A stretch of 48,206 bases of DNA from Gammaproteobacteria bacterium (GTDB taxonomy: Bacteria > Pseudomonadota > Gammaproteobacteria > SZUA-229), in assembly GCA_026195895.1 (NCBI GenBank), contig JAPHRO010000034.1, forward strand, positions 1-48,206. The letters run 5' to 3'. Positions 1-7,388 of this stretch are shown here, in pieces. A program made the position numbers and the translations under genes. How positions within the stretch are numbered: position 1 is the first letter of the stretch; the number at the start of each line of letters is the position of its first letter. The notes below the pieces were generated by a model. It was not told the origin of the DNA. It saw nothing but the letters and a program-made list of their open reading frames with translations, and ran no database searches.

Positions 1-42
1 CAGCGCCTCAACGGCCTTATTAAAATCAAATTGTTCAGACAT
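1..42 (-). CDS. Transposase, IS256 family, N-terminal 14 codons only (partial)
   Basis: The minus strand reads ATG at 42-40 and stays open to the window edge, giving MSEQFDFNKAVEAL. A purine-rich ribosome site (AAGAGGAA) sits at a good distance upstream. IS256-family transposases commonly open with a 'FDF.KAL..L' stretch, which this matches. The sequence is too short for a firm assignment. The rest of the gene lies outside the window, so it cannot be told whether the transposase is intact. Confidence 0.45.
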   Translation of the reverse strand, partial: MSEQFDFNKAVEAL

Positions 43-99
43 GTATCATTCCTCTTATTTGCTATTTTATAGAAATGACACAGAATTTCTAACACTCCC
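1..99 (-). mobile_element. End of a probable IS256-family insertion sequence, cut by the window edge
   Basis: Reading the minus strand, a tip beginning GGGAGTGTTAGAAATTCTGT (from position 99 downwards) leads in about 57 bp to a start codon at 42. Many IS256-family (Mutator type) elements have terminal inverted repeats containing a similar 'GACACAGAATTT..GACACTC' pattern, and the short encoded N-terminus also resembles those transposases. Only one end is in the window, so neither the partner inverted repeat nor the target duplication can be verified. If position 99 is the tip, the adjacent bases at 100-108 would be the target-site copy. Confidence 0.45.
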
Positions 100-221
100 A
101 AAATGAATACCAGCGAATCAGAAGCCAGAAATTAACCTTTAAACAATTGTACCTTAAGTATTTTTCATTGTAGTAAACTGAGTCGATTTACTGCGTTCTA
201 AATGACAAAATGTGTATGGTT

Positions 222-244
222 TGACCTTATGTACTGGAAGGTCA
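222..244. promoter_or_regulatory. Inverted repeat TGACCTT-N9-AAGGTCA upstream of nnrS
   Basis: A perfect 7-bp inverted repeat (TGACCTT at 222-228, AAGGTCA at 238-244) with a 9-nt spacer lies 60 bp before the nnrS start. Position and symmetry fit an operator for a dimeric regulator. It does not match the FNR/Dnr consensus (TTGAT-N4-ATCAA), and I cannot match it convincingly to NsrR or NorR sites. Confidence 0.35.
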
Positions 245-304
245 TTTATGCAAATATAGACCAGATTTCACTTAAACAGATTAAGCTTATTACATGGTTA
301 AACA

Positions 305-1510
305 ATGGTATTAAACGTCGATAACAGTCGCACTGCACTGGCAATCCTACCTGTTTTACGGCTGGCTTTCAGGCCGCTATTTCTGGGTGGCACAATATTT
401 TCCATTATTGCTATTGGCTGGTGGGTTTATTTCTGGTTAAGCCCTTTTGAATGGTCGCCATACGGCGGCCCTGTCTGGTGGCATGGCCATGAAATGCTAT
501 TTGGATTTGGCGCTGCGATTGTCGTTGGTTTTTTGCTGACGGCTGTACAATCCTGGACAGGGGTTGGCGGCTTACGCAATAAGCCGTTAGCCGTACTCGC
601 TTTAAGCTGGTTATCCGGGCGATTATTGTTAGCCTCTGGATCAGCATTGCCGGCATGGTTAATTGCGATAACCGATATCAGTTTTTTGCTGCTGGCCACC
701 ATTGCGATGGCTTATCCAGTAATTAGAGTAAAGCAATGGCGCAACTTAATGTTTGTGCCAATATTATTGATTTTTACCTTATTAAACGCTGCCAGTCATT
801 GGGCAGTAATGGCTGAACAATCCGAGTTGGCTATGCGCTCCCTGCATGGCACGATCATGTTATTTACATTGCTGATTGCGATACTGGGTGGTCGGGTAAT
901 TCCGGCATTCACTGCAAATACAACGGCCTGTAAAAAAGCGCAGCCGATTAAATGGCTAGAGTTTGTTAGCATTATTAGCATTATTCTATTATTGATTTTT
1001 GCTGTTACAGGATTTGCCAGTATCCCTGCCTATTTATTGCTCATTGTTTCTGTAGTGGCGGCACTGACTAATGGCTGGCGATATGCACGCTGGGGTATTC
1101 AATACACCTGGTCAGTGCCTTTGTTATGGTCATTGCATCTGGCGTATCTGTTTATCCCGCTCGGTTTTGTCATGCTGGCTTTGTACAGTGCTGGATTAAT
1201 GCAAAGTATTAGTGCGGCGCTCCACTGTTTTACAGTGGGTGCTATTGGTGGAATGATTCTGGCAATGATCTCACGGGTGACCCTGGGGCACACGGGGCGA
1301 CCGCTCAAACCGCATGGTCTTGTCACCCTGGCCTATATTTTTATGCTGCTGGCTGCAATGCTACGCGTGATAGTGTCTGCATGGCTGCCTGAATATGCAA
1401 ATTGGGGGATTGGTGTTGCTGGCGCTCTCTGGCTTGCTGCCTATGGTATTTATGTTTATTTTTATGCGCCCATGCTGGTCAGCGCGCGCGCCGATGGTCG
1501 TCCGGGTTAA
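305..1510 (+). CDS. nnrS: NnrS family protein (polytopic haem/copper membrane protein linked to NO metabolism)
   Basis: 401 residues, almost entirely hydrophobic, with about 12 membrane segments, which is the usual NnrS size. Family signatures visible are the N-terminal 'FRPLFL' stretch, the 'WHGHEMLFGF' motif near residues 58-67 with two likely metal-ligand histidines, 'LHGTIMLF' near residue 180, 'GGRVIPAF' near 196-203, and 'SRVTLGHTGR' near 325. NnrS proteins are inner-membrane haem- and copper-containing proteins that protect against nitrosative stress; their exact chemistry is not settled. Ribosome site before the ATG at 305 is weak, but the N-terminus aligns with the family. A Cys-rich small gene follows 98 bp downstream, ahead of a shared terminator. 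Confidence 0.88.
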   Translation: MVLNVDNSRTALAILPVLRLAFRPLFLGGTIFSIIAIGWWVYFWLSPFEWSPYGGPVWWHGHEMLFGFGAAIVVGFLLTAVQSWTGVGGLRNKPLAVLALSWLSGRLLLASGSALPAWLIAITDISFLLLATIAMAYPVIRVKQWRNLMFVPILLIFTLLNAASHWAVMAEQSELAMRSLHGTIMLFTLLIAILGGRVIPAFTANTTACKKAQPIKWLEFVSIISIILLLIFAVTGFASIPAYLLLIVSVVAALTNGWRYARWGIQYTWSVPLLWSLHLAYLFIPLGFVMLALYSAGLMQSISAALHCFTVGAIGGMILAMISRVTLGHTGRPLKPHGLVTLAYIFMLLAAMLRVIVSAWLPEYANWGIGVAGALWLAAYGIYVYFYAPMLVSARADGRPG

Positions 1511-1608
1511 GCATAAAATATTTTATCAGTCCTAATCCAGGTCAATTTAATGCAGGCCATATTAGCCTAAGATGGTTTTTTTACTGAATTTTACACGAGG
1601 GTATTGAT

Positions 1609-1728
1609 ATGAGTTGTTGTGGTAGCTGCGGCGGTCAGGATGCTGATCAAACAAGTGATCAGGATAAAAACAAAGAGCAGGAACAGGAGTCAACTCAGAC
1701 CCAGGATCAGGATAAGACTGAGCAGTAA
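1609..1728 (+). CDS. Cys-rich small protein with CCGSCGG head and acidic Gln-rich tail
   Basis: An ATG at 1609, preceded by an ACGAGG ribosome site at good spacing, opens a 39-residue frame. It starts MSCCGSCGG (three Cys in seven residues) and continues as a low-complexity hydrophilic tail rich in Asp, Gln, Lys and Glu. A strong terminator begins 34 bp after the stop. The compact Cys cluster could bind a metal or cluster, or be a redox site; this is inference. Small proteins with a similar CCGxCGG head are known to me as uncharacterised. It may be co-transcribed with nnrS (98 bp apart). Confidence 0.72.
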   Translation: MSCCGSCGGQDADQTSDQDKNKEQEQESTQTQDQDKTEQ

Positions 1729-1762
1729 TTTTATTGCTTGTTTGTCTGACGCTAAATAAGTT

Positions 1763-1791
1763 AAAAAAAGGGGCATTATGCCCCTTTTTTT
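1763..1791. terminator. Bidirectional rho-independent terminator
   Basis: AAAAAAAGGGGC-ATTAT-GCCCCTTTTTTT forms a G/C stem flanked by A and T runs, so it can act in both directions. It lies between the small Cys-rich gene (plus) and the convergent hydrolase gene (minus). Confidence 0.9.
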
Positions 1792-1801
1792 GTGCGCGAA
1801 T

Positions 1802-3586
1802 TTAACGGTTCAGTTGATGACAGATGTAGCTTGAAAGCATGGGCAGATTTTCAACATAGTTGTCCGCCATTGCATAATGTTGCCACAGGGGCCTGTTGCC
1901 CAGGTGGGTGCCCAGATCGCGCATGCTGTACCAGCCCATTTCATTCGCTGCAATATTCAAGCGGGTTGCCATGCATTCCCGGTCTGCCAGATCATCGAAG
2001 GAATTAAAATGCCTCAGTGACAGGGCGTCGAATACCGCATTGATATCGGCCACGATATTATCGAACAGCGGGATGGGTAAATAGCCGGTGAGCGTGATTT
2101 CGTCAACATCAGCGGCTTTATGCCGGAGAATATTTTTCACCTGACGCTTCCAGTAATGTGCGGGTTTGGGATCCAGCACCGGGTTATCCAGCACATAGGG
2201 GTAGCTGTCTGGCGTGACATAGATTTCGGTGCTGTAGGTCATGGGCAGGCCAGCCAGACCCTGGTAGATAAATTCAATATAGGTGGCATGAAAACCGCTG
2301 TTGCTTTCGGGCAGGCTCACTGTGTATTGATGGCTGGCGTCGGGGGTGATCAGGGTGGAACTCCAGGTTTCGCCAATGGTGTCTTTTCTAAAATCACGAC
2401 CATTGGGATTGTAGGCGCTCCATACTTTAACCGCTGCCGGCGGTATGGAGGTTGATGCGACCAGCTCACCGTTTTCAAGTTGCCAGTTGATAGTGGGCCG
2501 GGGTGCGCCGTATAACACCGTTTGATACCAGCCGAGCAGGGAATACAAACTGTCCAGTATGCTGGTGGCAGAATTGCTCAGGGAGTGGTCGGTGTTGGGG
2601 GCGAAGCGAATCAGGGTCTCGCCGACCAGATCATCAAGATAAAATTGCGCCGAATCGGGCAGGAAAAACTGGTCACCGGATGAATTCAGGATTAACTTCG
2701 GCATTGTCAGTTGATCCCGGTAAGCATAGGGGTCGATGACTTTTGCCAGATCAGCGAATTCGGGGCTGCGAAGTTTTTGCAGGATGCCCAGGTTGACATA
2801 TTCTTCGACCGCGCTTGAATATTCGCCATAGGCTTTGAAATGATGTTCGAAGCTGGGTGCAATATTCAGAATATCAATCACTCCGGGTGCGATGGCTTTG
2901 ACGCGAGGATCCACAGCCGCGGCTAACCAGACCGCCGCACCGCGTTTGGAAAAGCCGGTGAGTACAAAGTCATTAATCTGGTAATCTCCCAGATCGCCGA
3001 TCACCGACTGTACCCCGTCCATGGCTTTGACCACGGTTTTGGCCATCGGCAGATAGGCGGTATAGACATAGTTGCCGGTGTCCAGGGCTTTCTTCCACGA
3101 AATCGAGGTTAATTTATCTTCTTTGCGGGCAATGCCGTCATCCAGAAATGTGATGGGCTGATTGGGCACCTGAAATACGGCGCTGACAATGGATTGCGAA
3201 CCCAGCGCCAGTTGCGTGATGATCTGAATCACCGGATTGTTTTCATCGGGCAGGGGATCGTCGTTATCATCATCGCCGACAAACAACATGCTGGTGGTGC
3301 TGGTAACTGTATCGGGGATGATAGTGACCAGCGTATGCGTCCAGAGGCTGCGGTCAACTTCAGTATCGGTTAGCCAGCGCTGCGAAGTGAGCTGATACAG
3401 GTAAGCGGTAAAACCGGCTCCGGGCAGCGCCGCGACAGGCTGGATATTAAAGTTGCCGTCATCGTACTGAATATAGTCCTGCAGTGCAGTGTCGGGGTTG
3501 CGCAGTTCCAGTGCCTGGAGTTGCCATGAGGCGAGCAGCAGGATCAGTCCCTGCAGTACCGGGGTGAATAGCCGTAATGATGTCAT
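1802..3586 (-). CDS. PhoPQ-activated pathogenicity-related family hydrolase (PqaA/AprA-like), secreted
   Basis: 594 residues with a clear signal peptide (hydrophobic residues 5-25, probable cleavage after WQLQA). The protein matches the PhoPQ-related family (Pfam PhoPQ_related), an alpha/beta-hydrolase-like group that includes Salmonella PqaA and Dictyostelium AprA. The likely nucleophile elbow is GFSKRG at 211-216 (Ser213), followed by Asp305 in 'NSSGDQFF' and His334 in 'NTDHSL', in the correct order for a catalytic triad. Typical family members are about 450-550 residues; the extra C-terminus (about 470-594) has Cys residues and no domain I recognise. Good ribosome site (AAGGAGT) before the ATG at 3586. 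Substrate unknown. It stands alone, convergent with the nnrS side. Confidence 0.85.
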   Translation of the reverse strand: MTSLRLFTPVLQGLILLLASWQLQALELRNPDTALQDYIQYDDGNFNIQPVAALPGAGFTAYLYQLTSQRWLTDTEVDRSLWTHTLVTIIPDTVTSTTSMLFVGDDDNDDPLPDENNPVIQIITQLALGSQSIVSAVFQVPNQPITFLDDGIARKEDKLTSISWKKALDTGNYVYTAYLPMAKTVVKAMDGVQSVIGDLGDYQINDFVLTGFSKRGAAVWLAAAVDPRVKAIAPGVIDILNIAPSFEHHFKAYGEYSSAVEEYVNLGILQKLRSPEFADLAKVIDPYAYRDQLTMPKLILNSSGDQFFLPDSAQFYLDDLVGETLIRFAPNTDHSLSNSATSILDSLYSLLGWYQTVLYGAPRPTINWQLENGELVASTSIPPAAVKVWSAYNPNGRDFRKDTIGETWSSTLITPDASHQYTVSLPESNSGFHATYIEFIYQGLAGLPMTYSTEIYVTPDSYPYVLDNPVLDPKPAHYWKRQVKNILRHKAADVDEITLTGYLPIPLFDNIVADINAVFDALSLRHFNSFDDLADRECMATRLNIAANEMGWYSMRDLGTHLGNRPLWQHYAMADNYVENLPMLSSYICHQLNR

Positions 3587-4020
3587 CGGTGATACTCCTT
3601 TCTGTTGTTGTTTGTCCAGCAGAACGCAGTGTTACAAAGCCTGTTTTTATATTGTTGGCGTTTTGTATTATTTACATTCAGGATAGATAGTGTACTAACA
3701 GGTGATCGGATATAACTAGCAGATATGCTAGTGCGCCTGATTGGGTGGGCGGGTATTCGGCTGAGGTGGGGCAAAACTGTGGGAGCGAAAACTCTGTAAA
3801 AACCAATGTTGGATTATGTTGTTAACCGGTGTCGATAGCTCTTGCGGGCATACAGGATTTCAAGAGCTTAAACATCTGGGCCAGAGCCTGGAGCCGGAAT
3901 ATTAACGCTAATTTCAAAGTCGTGTCAGAGAGCAAAGTTCTAACATCAGCCCTTTGCTCTCTGACATCGGACGCTATGGTCAAATCCTGCAGCTACGCAT
4001 TCTATTTTTACGTTAACGAT
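3587..4020. other. Non-coding stretch with one long hairpin
   Basis: 434 bp between the promoter side of the PqaA-like gene and the last of three small minus-strand genes. The only structure seen is the inverted repeat at 3924-3965. A plus-strand open frame starting with GTG at 3829 runs through this region but has no ribosome site and overlaps a better-supported minus-strand gene. Confidence 0.5.
3924..3965. repeat. 14-bp perfect inverted repeat (hairpin)
   Basis: GTCAGAGAGCAAAG (3924-3937) is the exact reverse complement of CTTTGCTCTCTGAC (3952-3965), separated by 14 nt. It lies 56 bp after the stop codon of the last small minus-strand gene, so it may end or stabilise that transcript. There is no T run on either side, so a classical rho-independent terminator is not supported. 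Confidence 0.7.
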
Positions 4021-4161
4021 CTAAAACCGTATTACCTCAAGATGATTAGTGGCTTCATGCCGGGCATGCTCGATACTCCAGTCATTTATTTCTCTGGCTC
4101 GGTCGTTACTGCCTGTATTACCGGTGGGTGAATATCGGATGTCTTTTTCTATATGAGTCAT
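4021..4161 (-). CDS. Small hydrophilic protein, 46 residues (unknown)
   Basis: Minus-strand ATG at 4161 with a strong ribosome site (ACAGGAGT, 8-9 nt upstream) opens 46 codons ending in TAG at 4021. The product starts MTHIEKDIRYSPTGNTGSND, is rich in His, Glu, Arg and Asn, and lacks any membrane segment or signal peptide. I do not recognise a family. It is the third of three short genes in the same direction (4665 to 4021) with 70-120 bp gaps, each with its own ribosome site, diverging from the CbbR-like regulator. Confidence 0.6.
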   Translation of the reverse strand: MTHIEKDIRYSPTGNTGSNDRAREINDWSIEHARHEATNHLEVIRF

Positions 4162-4283
4162 TGGTTTAACTCCTGTAAGTTATACGTTTGTATCGCGATA
4201 AATTACACGGGGAAGAAACAATTTATTCTTGAATAATTCCGGTCACTCCTGGTTAAATTATGATGCAAGAGACCATACAGCTA

Positions 4284-4400
4284 TCAGCTTTCCAGAATAA
4301 TAATAAGTCCTGTTGTTAATGCGGTCGATATGGCTGTCACAGTCCATTTAATTGCTTCAAATGTGCGGTTGCCGGGGCTGTTCATTATGTTGGATAGCAT
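4284..4400 (-). CDS. Small single-span membrane protein, 38 residues (unknown)
   Basis: Minus-strand ATG at 4400, preceded by AGAGGAA at good spacing, gives 38 codons ending in TGA at 4284. The N-terminal half is polar (MLSNIMNSPGNRTFEAIK). The second half is one hydrophobic segment of about 18-20 residues ending '..GLIIILES', consistent with a single membrane helix. Family unknown. It is the middle gene of the three-gene small-protein cluster. Confidence 0.6.
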   Translation of the reverse strand: MLSNIMNSPGNRTFEAIKWTVTAISTALTTGLIIILES

Positions 4401-4470
4401 TGTCTGTTCCTCTTTGTCCGGTTGAAATTAATTACTTGTAAATCCCGTTATTGACCTGTTTACAGAGCGT

Positions 4471-4665
4471 TTAATCCTGCAGGTAGCGGCTTATTAAGGC
4501 ATGTCGACTGAGGTCTGCCCCCAGATAATTCGCCGACTGTTGTAGAAAACGAATTTTTATCTGGCGGGCGAATGTCTCGCCTGGTTCATGTTGACTGAAT
4601 GCTTCTGCCAGTAAACCGGGTGTCGTCTGTTTGTCGTGTGTTGTTGTTAAATAATCGTTATGCAT
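4471..4665 (-). CDS. Small hydrophilic protein, 64 residues (unknown)
   Basis: Minus-strand ATG at 4665 with GAGGATAG upstream opens 64 codons. The product is soluble, with a helical, charged second half ('FARQIKIRFLQQSANYLGAD' region) and no Cys. I do not recognise the family. It is the first gene of a run of three short genes reading away from the LysR-type regulator at 4830, with a 164-bp AT-rich region between them. That arrangement is typical of a LysR regulator and its divergent target operon, so regulation by the neighbour is a reasonable inference. Confidence 0.62.
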   Translation of the reverse strand: MHNDYLTTTHDKQTTPGLLAEAFSQHEPGETFARQIKIRFLQQSANYLGADLSRHALISRYLQD

Positions 4666-4829
4666 TTTTCTATCCTCAGCGAGTATTCAGGCCTGATATG
4701 TTAGTGATTAAATCGGCGCCTGGGGTTGTGGATATAATTCCCGACTAATTTGATCAGGTATTAAAATTATAAGCAGTTATTTCATAAATAATAATTGATA
4801 TTATTGATTGTTTGTATAGACTTATATCT
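4666..4829. promoter_or_regulatory. Divergent promoter region between the small-protein cluster and the LysR regulator
   Basis: 164 bp of AT-rich sequence between two divergent starts. A short dyad AATAAT-N7-ATTATT at 4787-4805 lies just ahead of the regulator start, compatible with the T-N11-A style sites of LysR proteins. The assignment rests on position and composition only. Confidence 0.35.
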
Positions 4830-5786
4830 ATGAATAGTCTTACCCTTGGCCAACTCGCCCGCCGCATCAGCCTGCGTCAGCTCCAGGTATTTGAAGCCGT
4901 GGCCCGTTTGCTCAGCTATACGCGGGCTGCCGAGGAGCTATATCTGTCTCAGCCGACCGTTTCGATGCAGATCAAGAAGCTTGAATCCGATATTGGCCTG
5001 CCGCTTACCGAACAAATCGGTAAAAGAATCTCGCTCACCGAGACGGGTACTGTGTTACATCAGGTTTCGCGGGATATTCTCAGCACATTGGCACGTTTTG
5101 AAATGCAGATGGATGACCAGAAAGGATTGCATACCGGGCAGTTGCGTGTTGCTGTGGTAACCACGGCTAATTATTTCGCGCCACGTCTGCTGGGCAAATT
5201 TTGTCAGGCATATCCTGGCATCAAGGTGTCGCTCGATGTGAATAACCGTGAGCATATTCTTAACCGGATGGCCCATAACATTGATGATCTCTACCTGATA
5301 GGTAAACCCCCGGCATCCAGTGAGCTTGAGTTTAAGCCCTACCTGGCCAATCCGATGGTCGTTGTGGCGCCGGCCAGTCATAAGCTGGCCCAAAAGCAGG
5401 CTATTCCGTTATCAGCTATTGCCGACGAATACTTTATCGTGCGCGAACAGGGCTCTGGAACACGTATCGCAGTTGAACAGAAATTTGCGGATGCCGGTTT
5501 CAATTGTAAAGTCCGCATGGAGCTGGGCAGCAACGAATCGATCAAGCAGGGTATTACCGGTGGCCTGGGAATCGCTGTATTGTCCCTGCATACACTCACC
5601 CGTGGCGACATGAATGAGCTGACAGTGCTGGATGTAGAGGGTTTTCCAATTTCCTGGCAATGGTACGTTGGGCATCCGCGAGGCAAGCGACTGTCTATAG
5701 TGGCCAGAACCTTTATCGATTTTATGTACCAGGAAGGGCCATCGCTGTTACCCGAGAATGTGGTTGACGGAACCATGGATATTTAA
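4830..5786 (+). CDS. LysR family transcriptional regulator, CbbR-like
   Basis: 318 residues from the ATG at 4830. The N-terminal winged helix-turn-helix (about 8-70) contains 'LRQLQVFEAVARLLSYTRAA' and 'LSQPTVSMQIKKLE', which closely resemble CbbR, the activator of Calvin-cycle operons in autotrophic proteobacteria. The rest (about 95-300) is a periplasmic-binding-protein-like effector domain. CbbR proteins sense metabolites such as NADPH or RuBP; the effector here is unknown. No cbb genes are in the window, so the target is not established; the divergent small genes are the closest candidates. A TTG at 4812 would add six residues, but neither start has a clear ribosome site and the ATG fits the family better. 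Confidence 0.82.
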   Translation: MNSLTLGQLARRISLRQLQVFEAVARLLSYTRAAEELYLSQPTVSMQIKKLESDIGLPLTEQIGKRISLTETGTVLHQVSRDILSTLARFEMQMDDQKGLHTGQLRVAVVTTANYFAPRLLGKFCQAYPGIKVSLDVNNREHILNRMAHNIDDLYLIGKPPASSELEFKPYLANPMVVVAPASHKLAQKQAIPLSAIADEYFIVREQGSGTRIAVEQKFADAGFNCKVRMELGSNESIKQGITGGLGIAVLSLHTLTRGDMNELTVLDVEGFPISWQWYVGHPRGKRLSIVARTFIDFMYQEGPSLLPENVVDGTMDI

Positions 5787-6018
5787 CACGAAATAATCAT
5801 ATATGCTGGTTTTAAAACAGACTGATAAAACCAGATGAAATAAACCTGCATCTGGGCAATGATAAAAATTACCTGGCATATTAAAATAAATTTATTCGGA
5901 AAAAATAAGCTAATCACAGCTAAATCACGAAAAGTCGTACAATGAGTAATATAAGATTTAGTAATTAAACTCAGTAATTTAATAATCAATTTCAGAGTGA
6001 ATAAATTATCGAGAAAAT

Positions 6019-6312
6019 ATGTTACGAAATGAAATCAGCAATTTTCAGGATATACCGAATGTTGGCAAAGTTATTGAACAACAACTACTGCTTTTAGGAA
6101 TAACCGAACCCAGCGACTTAATTGGTATGAATCCTTACGACATGTTTGCTAATCTCTGCAGGATTACCGGCAAACAACAGGATCCCTGTATCATCGATGT
6201 ATTTATTTCAGCAGTAAAATACATGGAAGGCGGCCCGATAAAAAAATGGTGGGAGTTTACAGCGGAGCGTAAAATGAAAATGGCCAGGAATAAATCGTCA
6301 GGCTTCTTATAG
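6019..6312 (+). CDS. Helix-hairpin-helix protein, Cdd1 / 'pathogenicity locus' family
   Basis: 97 residues. 'FQDIPNVGKVIEQQLLLLGI' (about 9-28) is a helix-hairpin-helix with the PNVG turn, followed by 'LIGMNPYDMFANLCRITGKQ' and 'DPCIIDVFISAVKYMEGG', the pattern of the short Cdd1 family (Pfam Cdd1). A basic C-terminal tail follows. Helix-hairpin-helix units usually bind DNA without sequence preference; the function of this family is not known. It is monocistronic, with 232 bp upstream and 97 bp downstream free of genes. Confidence 0.8.
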   Translation: MLRNEISNFQDIPNVGKVIEQQLLLLGITEPSDLIGMNPYDMFANLCRITGKQQDPCIIDVFISAVKYMEGGPIKKWWEFTAERKMKMARNKSSGFL

Positions 6313-6409
6313 TGCGTGAATGCAGTCAGAATTTAGCAGTGATTAGAAGCCGTCTAATACGCATCAAAGTTTATGCTACAGATTGAAAATTTAACCTTAG
6401 GAGTACAAC

Positions 6410-6736
6410 ATGAGTAACGAGATTAAAGACAACCTCACACAGCAATCCACCTGGCTGCGCGGATTATACATGCTGCTGTTTGCCCTGTTTTATAGCATTG
6501 CGGAAATTGTGCTGTTTGCGGTTGTGATATTTCAATTCCTGCTCAAGCTGTTTACGGCAGAGAGTAATGCGCGCCTGCTCAAGCTGGGGCAGAGTCTTGC
6601 TACCTATATTTATCAGATTATCCAGTTTCTTACATTTAATAGCGATTATCAGCCATACCCTTTTGGTGCCTGGCCAAAAAGCGAGCCTGCTGCGCTGAAA
6701 AAACAGCGAATAGAATCGGATGAAACAGAAAGCTGA
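6410..6736 (+). CDS. DUF4389 membrane protein
   Basis: 108 residues with strong ribosome site (TTAGGAGT). One long or two close hydrophobic segments (about 18-48) are followed by 'LKLFTAESNARLLKLGQSLA' and 'YQIIQFLTFNSDYQPYPFGAW', the conserved core of DUF4389 proteins. The tail is charged (ends ESDETES). Inner-membrane location is predicted; function is unknown. It is convergent with the small exported protein at 6863. Confidence 0.8.
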   Translation: MSNEIKDNLTQQSTWLRGLYMLLFALFYSIAEIVLFAVVIFQFLLKLFTAESNARLLKLGQSLATYIYQIIQFLTFNSDYQPYPFGAWPKSEPAALKKQRIESDETES

Positions 6737-6809
6737 AAAACGGCACAATCTGGATGGCTCACTATGACTGCAGATGTGGGTTAAGACTGTGTTTTTATAG
6801 TAGACAGTC

Positions 6810-6835
6810 AGCGACTGGCAGGGTTACCAGTCGCT
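6810..6835. terminator. Hairpin between convergent genes
   Basis: AGCGACTGG (6810-6818) pairs with CCAGTCGCT (6827-6835), 9-bp stem and 8-nt loop, midway between the DUF4389 gene and the convergent exported protein. No T run follows on either strand, so terminator function is likely from position but not proven. Confidence 0.45.
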
Positions 6836-6862
6836 GGCTCTGGCTGTAAAAAGATCGGCTAT

Positions 6863-7123
6863 TTACCGGGCAGTTTTTGAATCAGTTTTGCTTGCACCGG
6901 CTGCTGGTGCGATGGTGGTGATATCTTTACCGGTGATAGGGCTTTTGGTGGCGTCATTTGCCATTTCTTTTTGTTGCATTTGCCATTCCTGGTAATTAGC
7001 ACCCGATTTTTCAATTTGCTGACATTTGGCCATATCCATTTTACCCAGACTGGCAGGACATTCAGCATTGGCCAGACCAGTTACAAACAAACCGCACAGA
7101 ATTACCATTAAATTTGTTTTCAT
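6863..7123 (-). CDS. Small exported protein (86 residues, unknown)
   Basis: A signal peptide (MKTNLMVILCGLFVTGLANA, probable cleavage after ANA) precedes a 66-residue hydrophilic mature protein with two Cys (in 'ECPASLG' and 'KCQQIEK'), which could form a disulfide in the periplasm. The C-terminus is rich in Thr, Lys and Ala. The stop is at 6863. A GAGGACGAA ribosome site precedes the ATG at 7123. Family not recognised. Confidence 0.7.
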   Translation of the reverse strand: MKTNLMVILCGLFVTGLANAECPASLGKMDMAKCQQIEKSGANYQEWQMQQKEMANDATKSPITGKDITTIAPAAGASKTDSKTAR

Positions 7124-7388
7124 TTTTTCGTCCTCATTGACATTGTTTTTGCATTACGCGGAGAAATACTAAACGCATTTGAGAGGTGATGGTAAAGATG
7201 TTTGTTATAAGTGCGAGGCCAGTCACATTAAGGCTGTGGATAAACCAGCCCGCAAAATGAAGCCAGATCCAATGGTGCCCCTTTTAAGCTGACGCTTTAA
7301 CCACAGCATAATGGTACGAGATTTCTCCGTATTCCAGTGGTCAATCTGCTATTCTCGTTAACTGAATAATAATTACAGAGGACGCATC

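Noticed and set aside
3829-4131. Plus-strand 100-codon frame starting with GTG
   Set aside because: No ribosome site, no recognisable content, and it overlaps a minus-strand gene with a strong ribosome site.
4812-4829. TTG start adding six residues to the LysR regulator
   Set aside because: No ribosome site, and the ATG at 4830 gives the normal family start.
7201-7320. GCTGTGG and CCACAGC about 60 bp apart upstream of the SPFH gene
   Set aside because: Seven-base arms at that distance are expected by chance.
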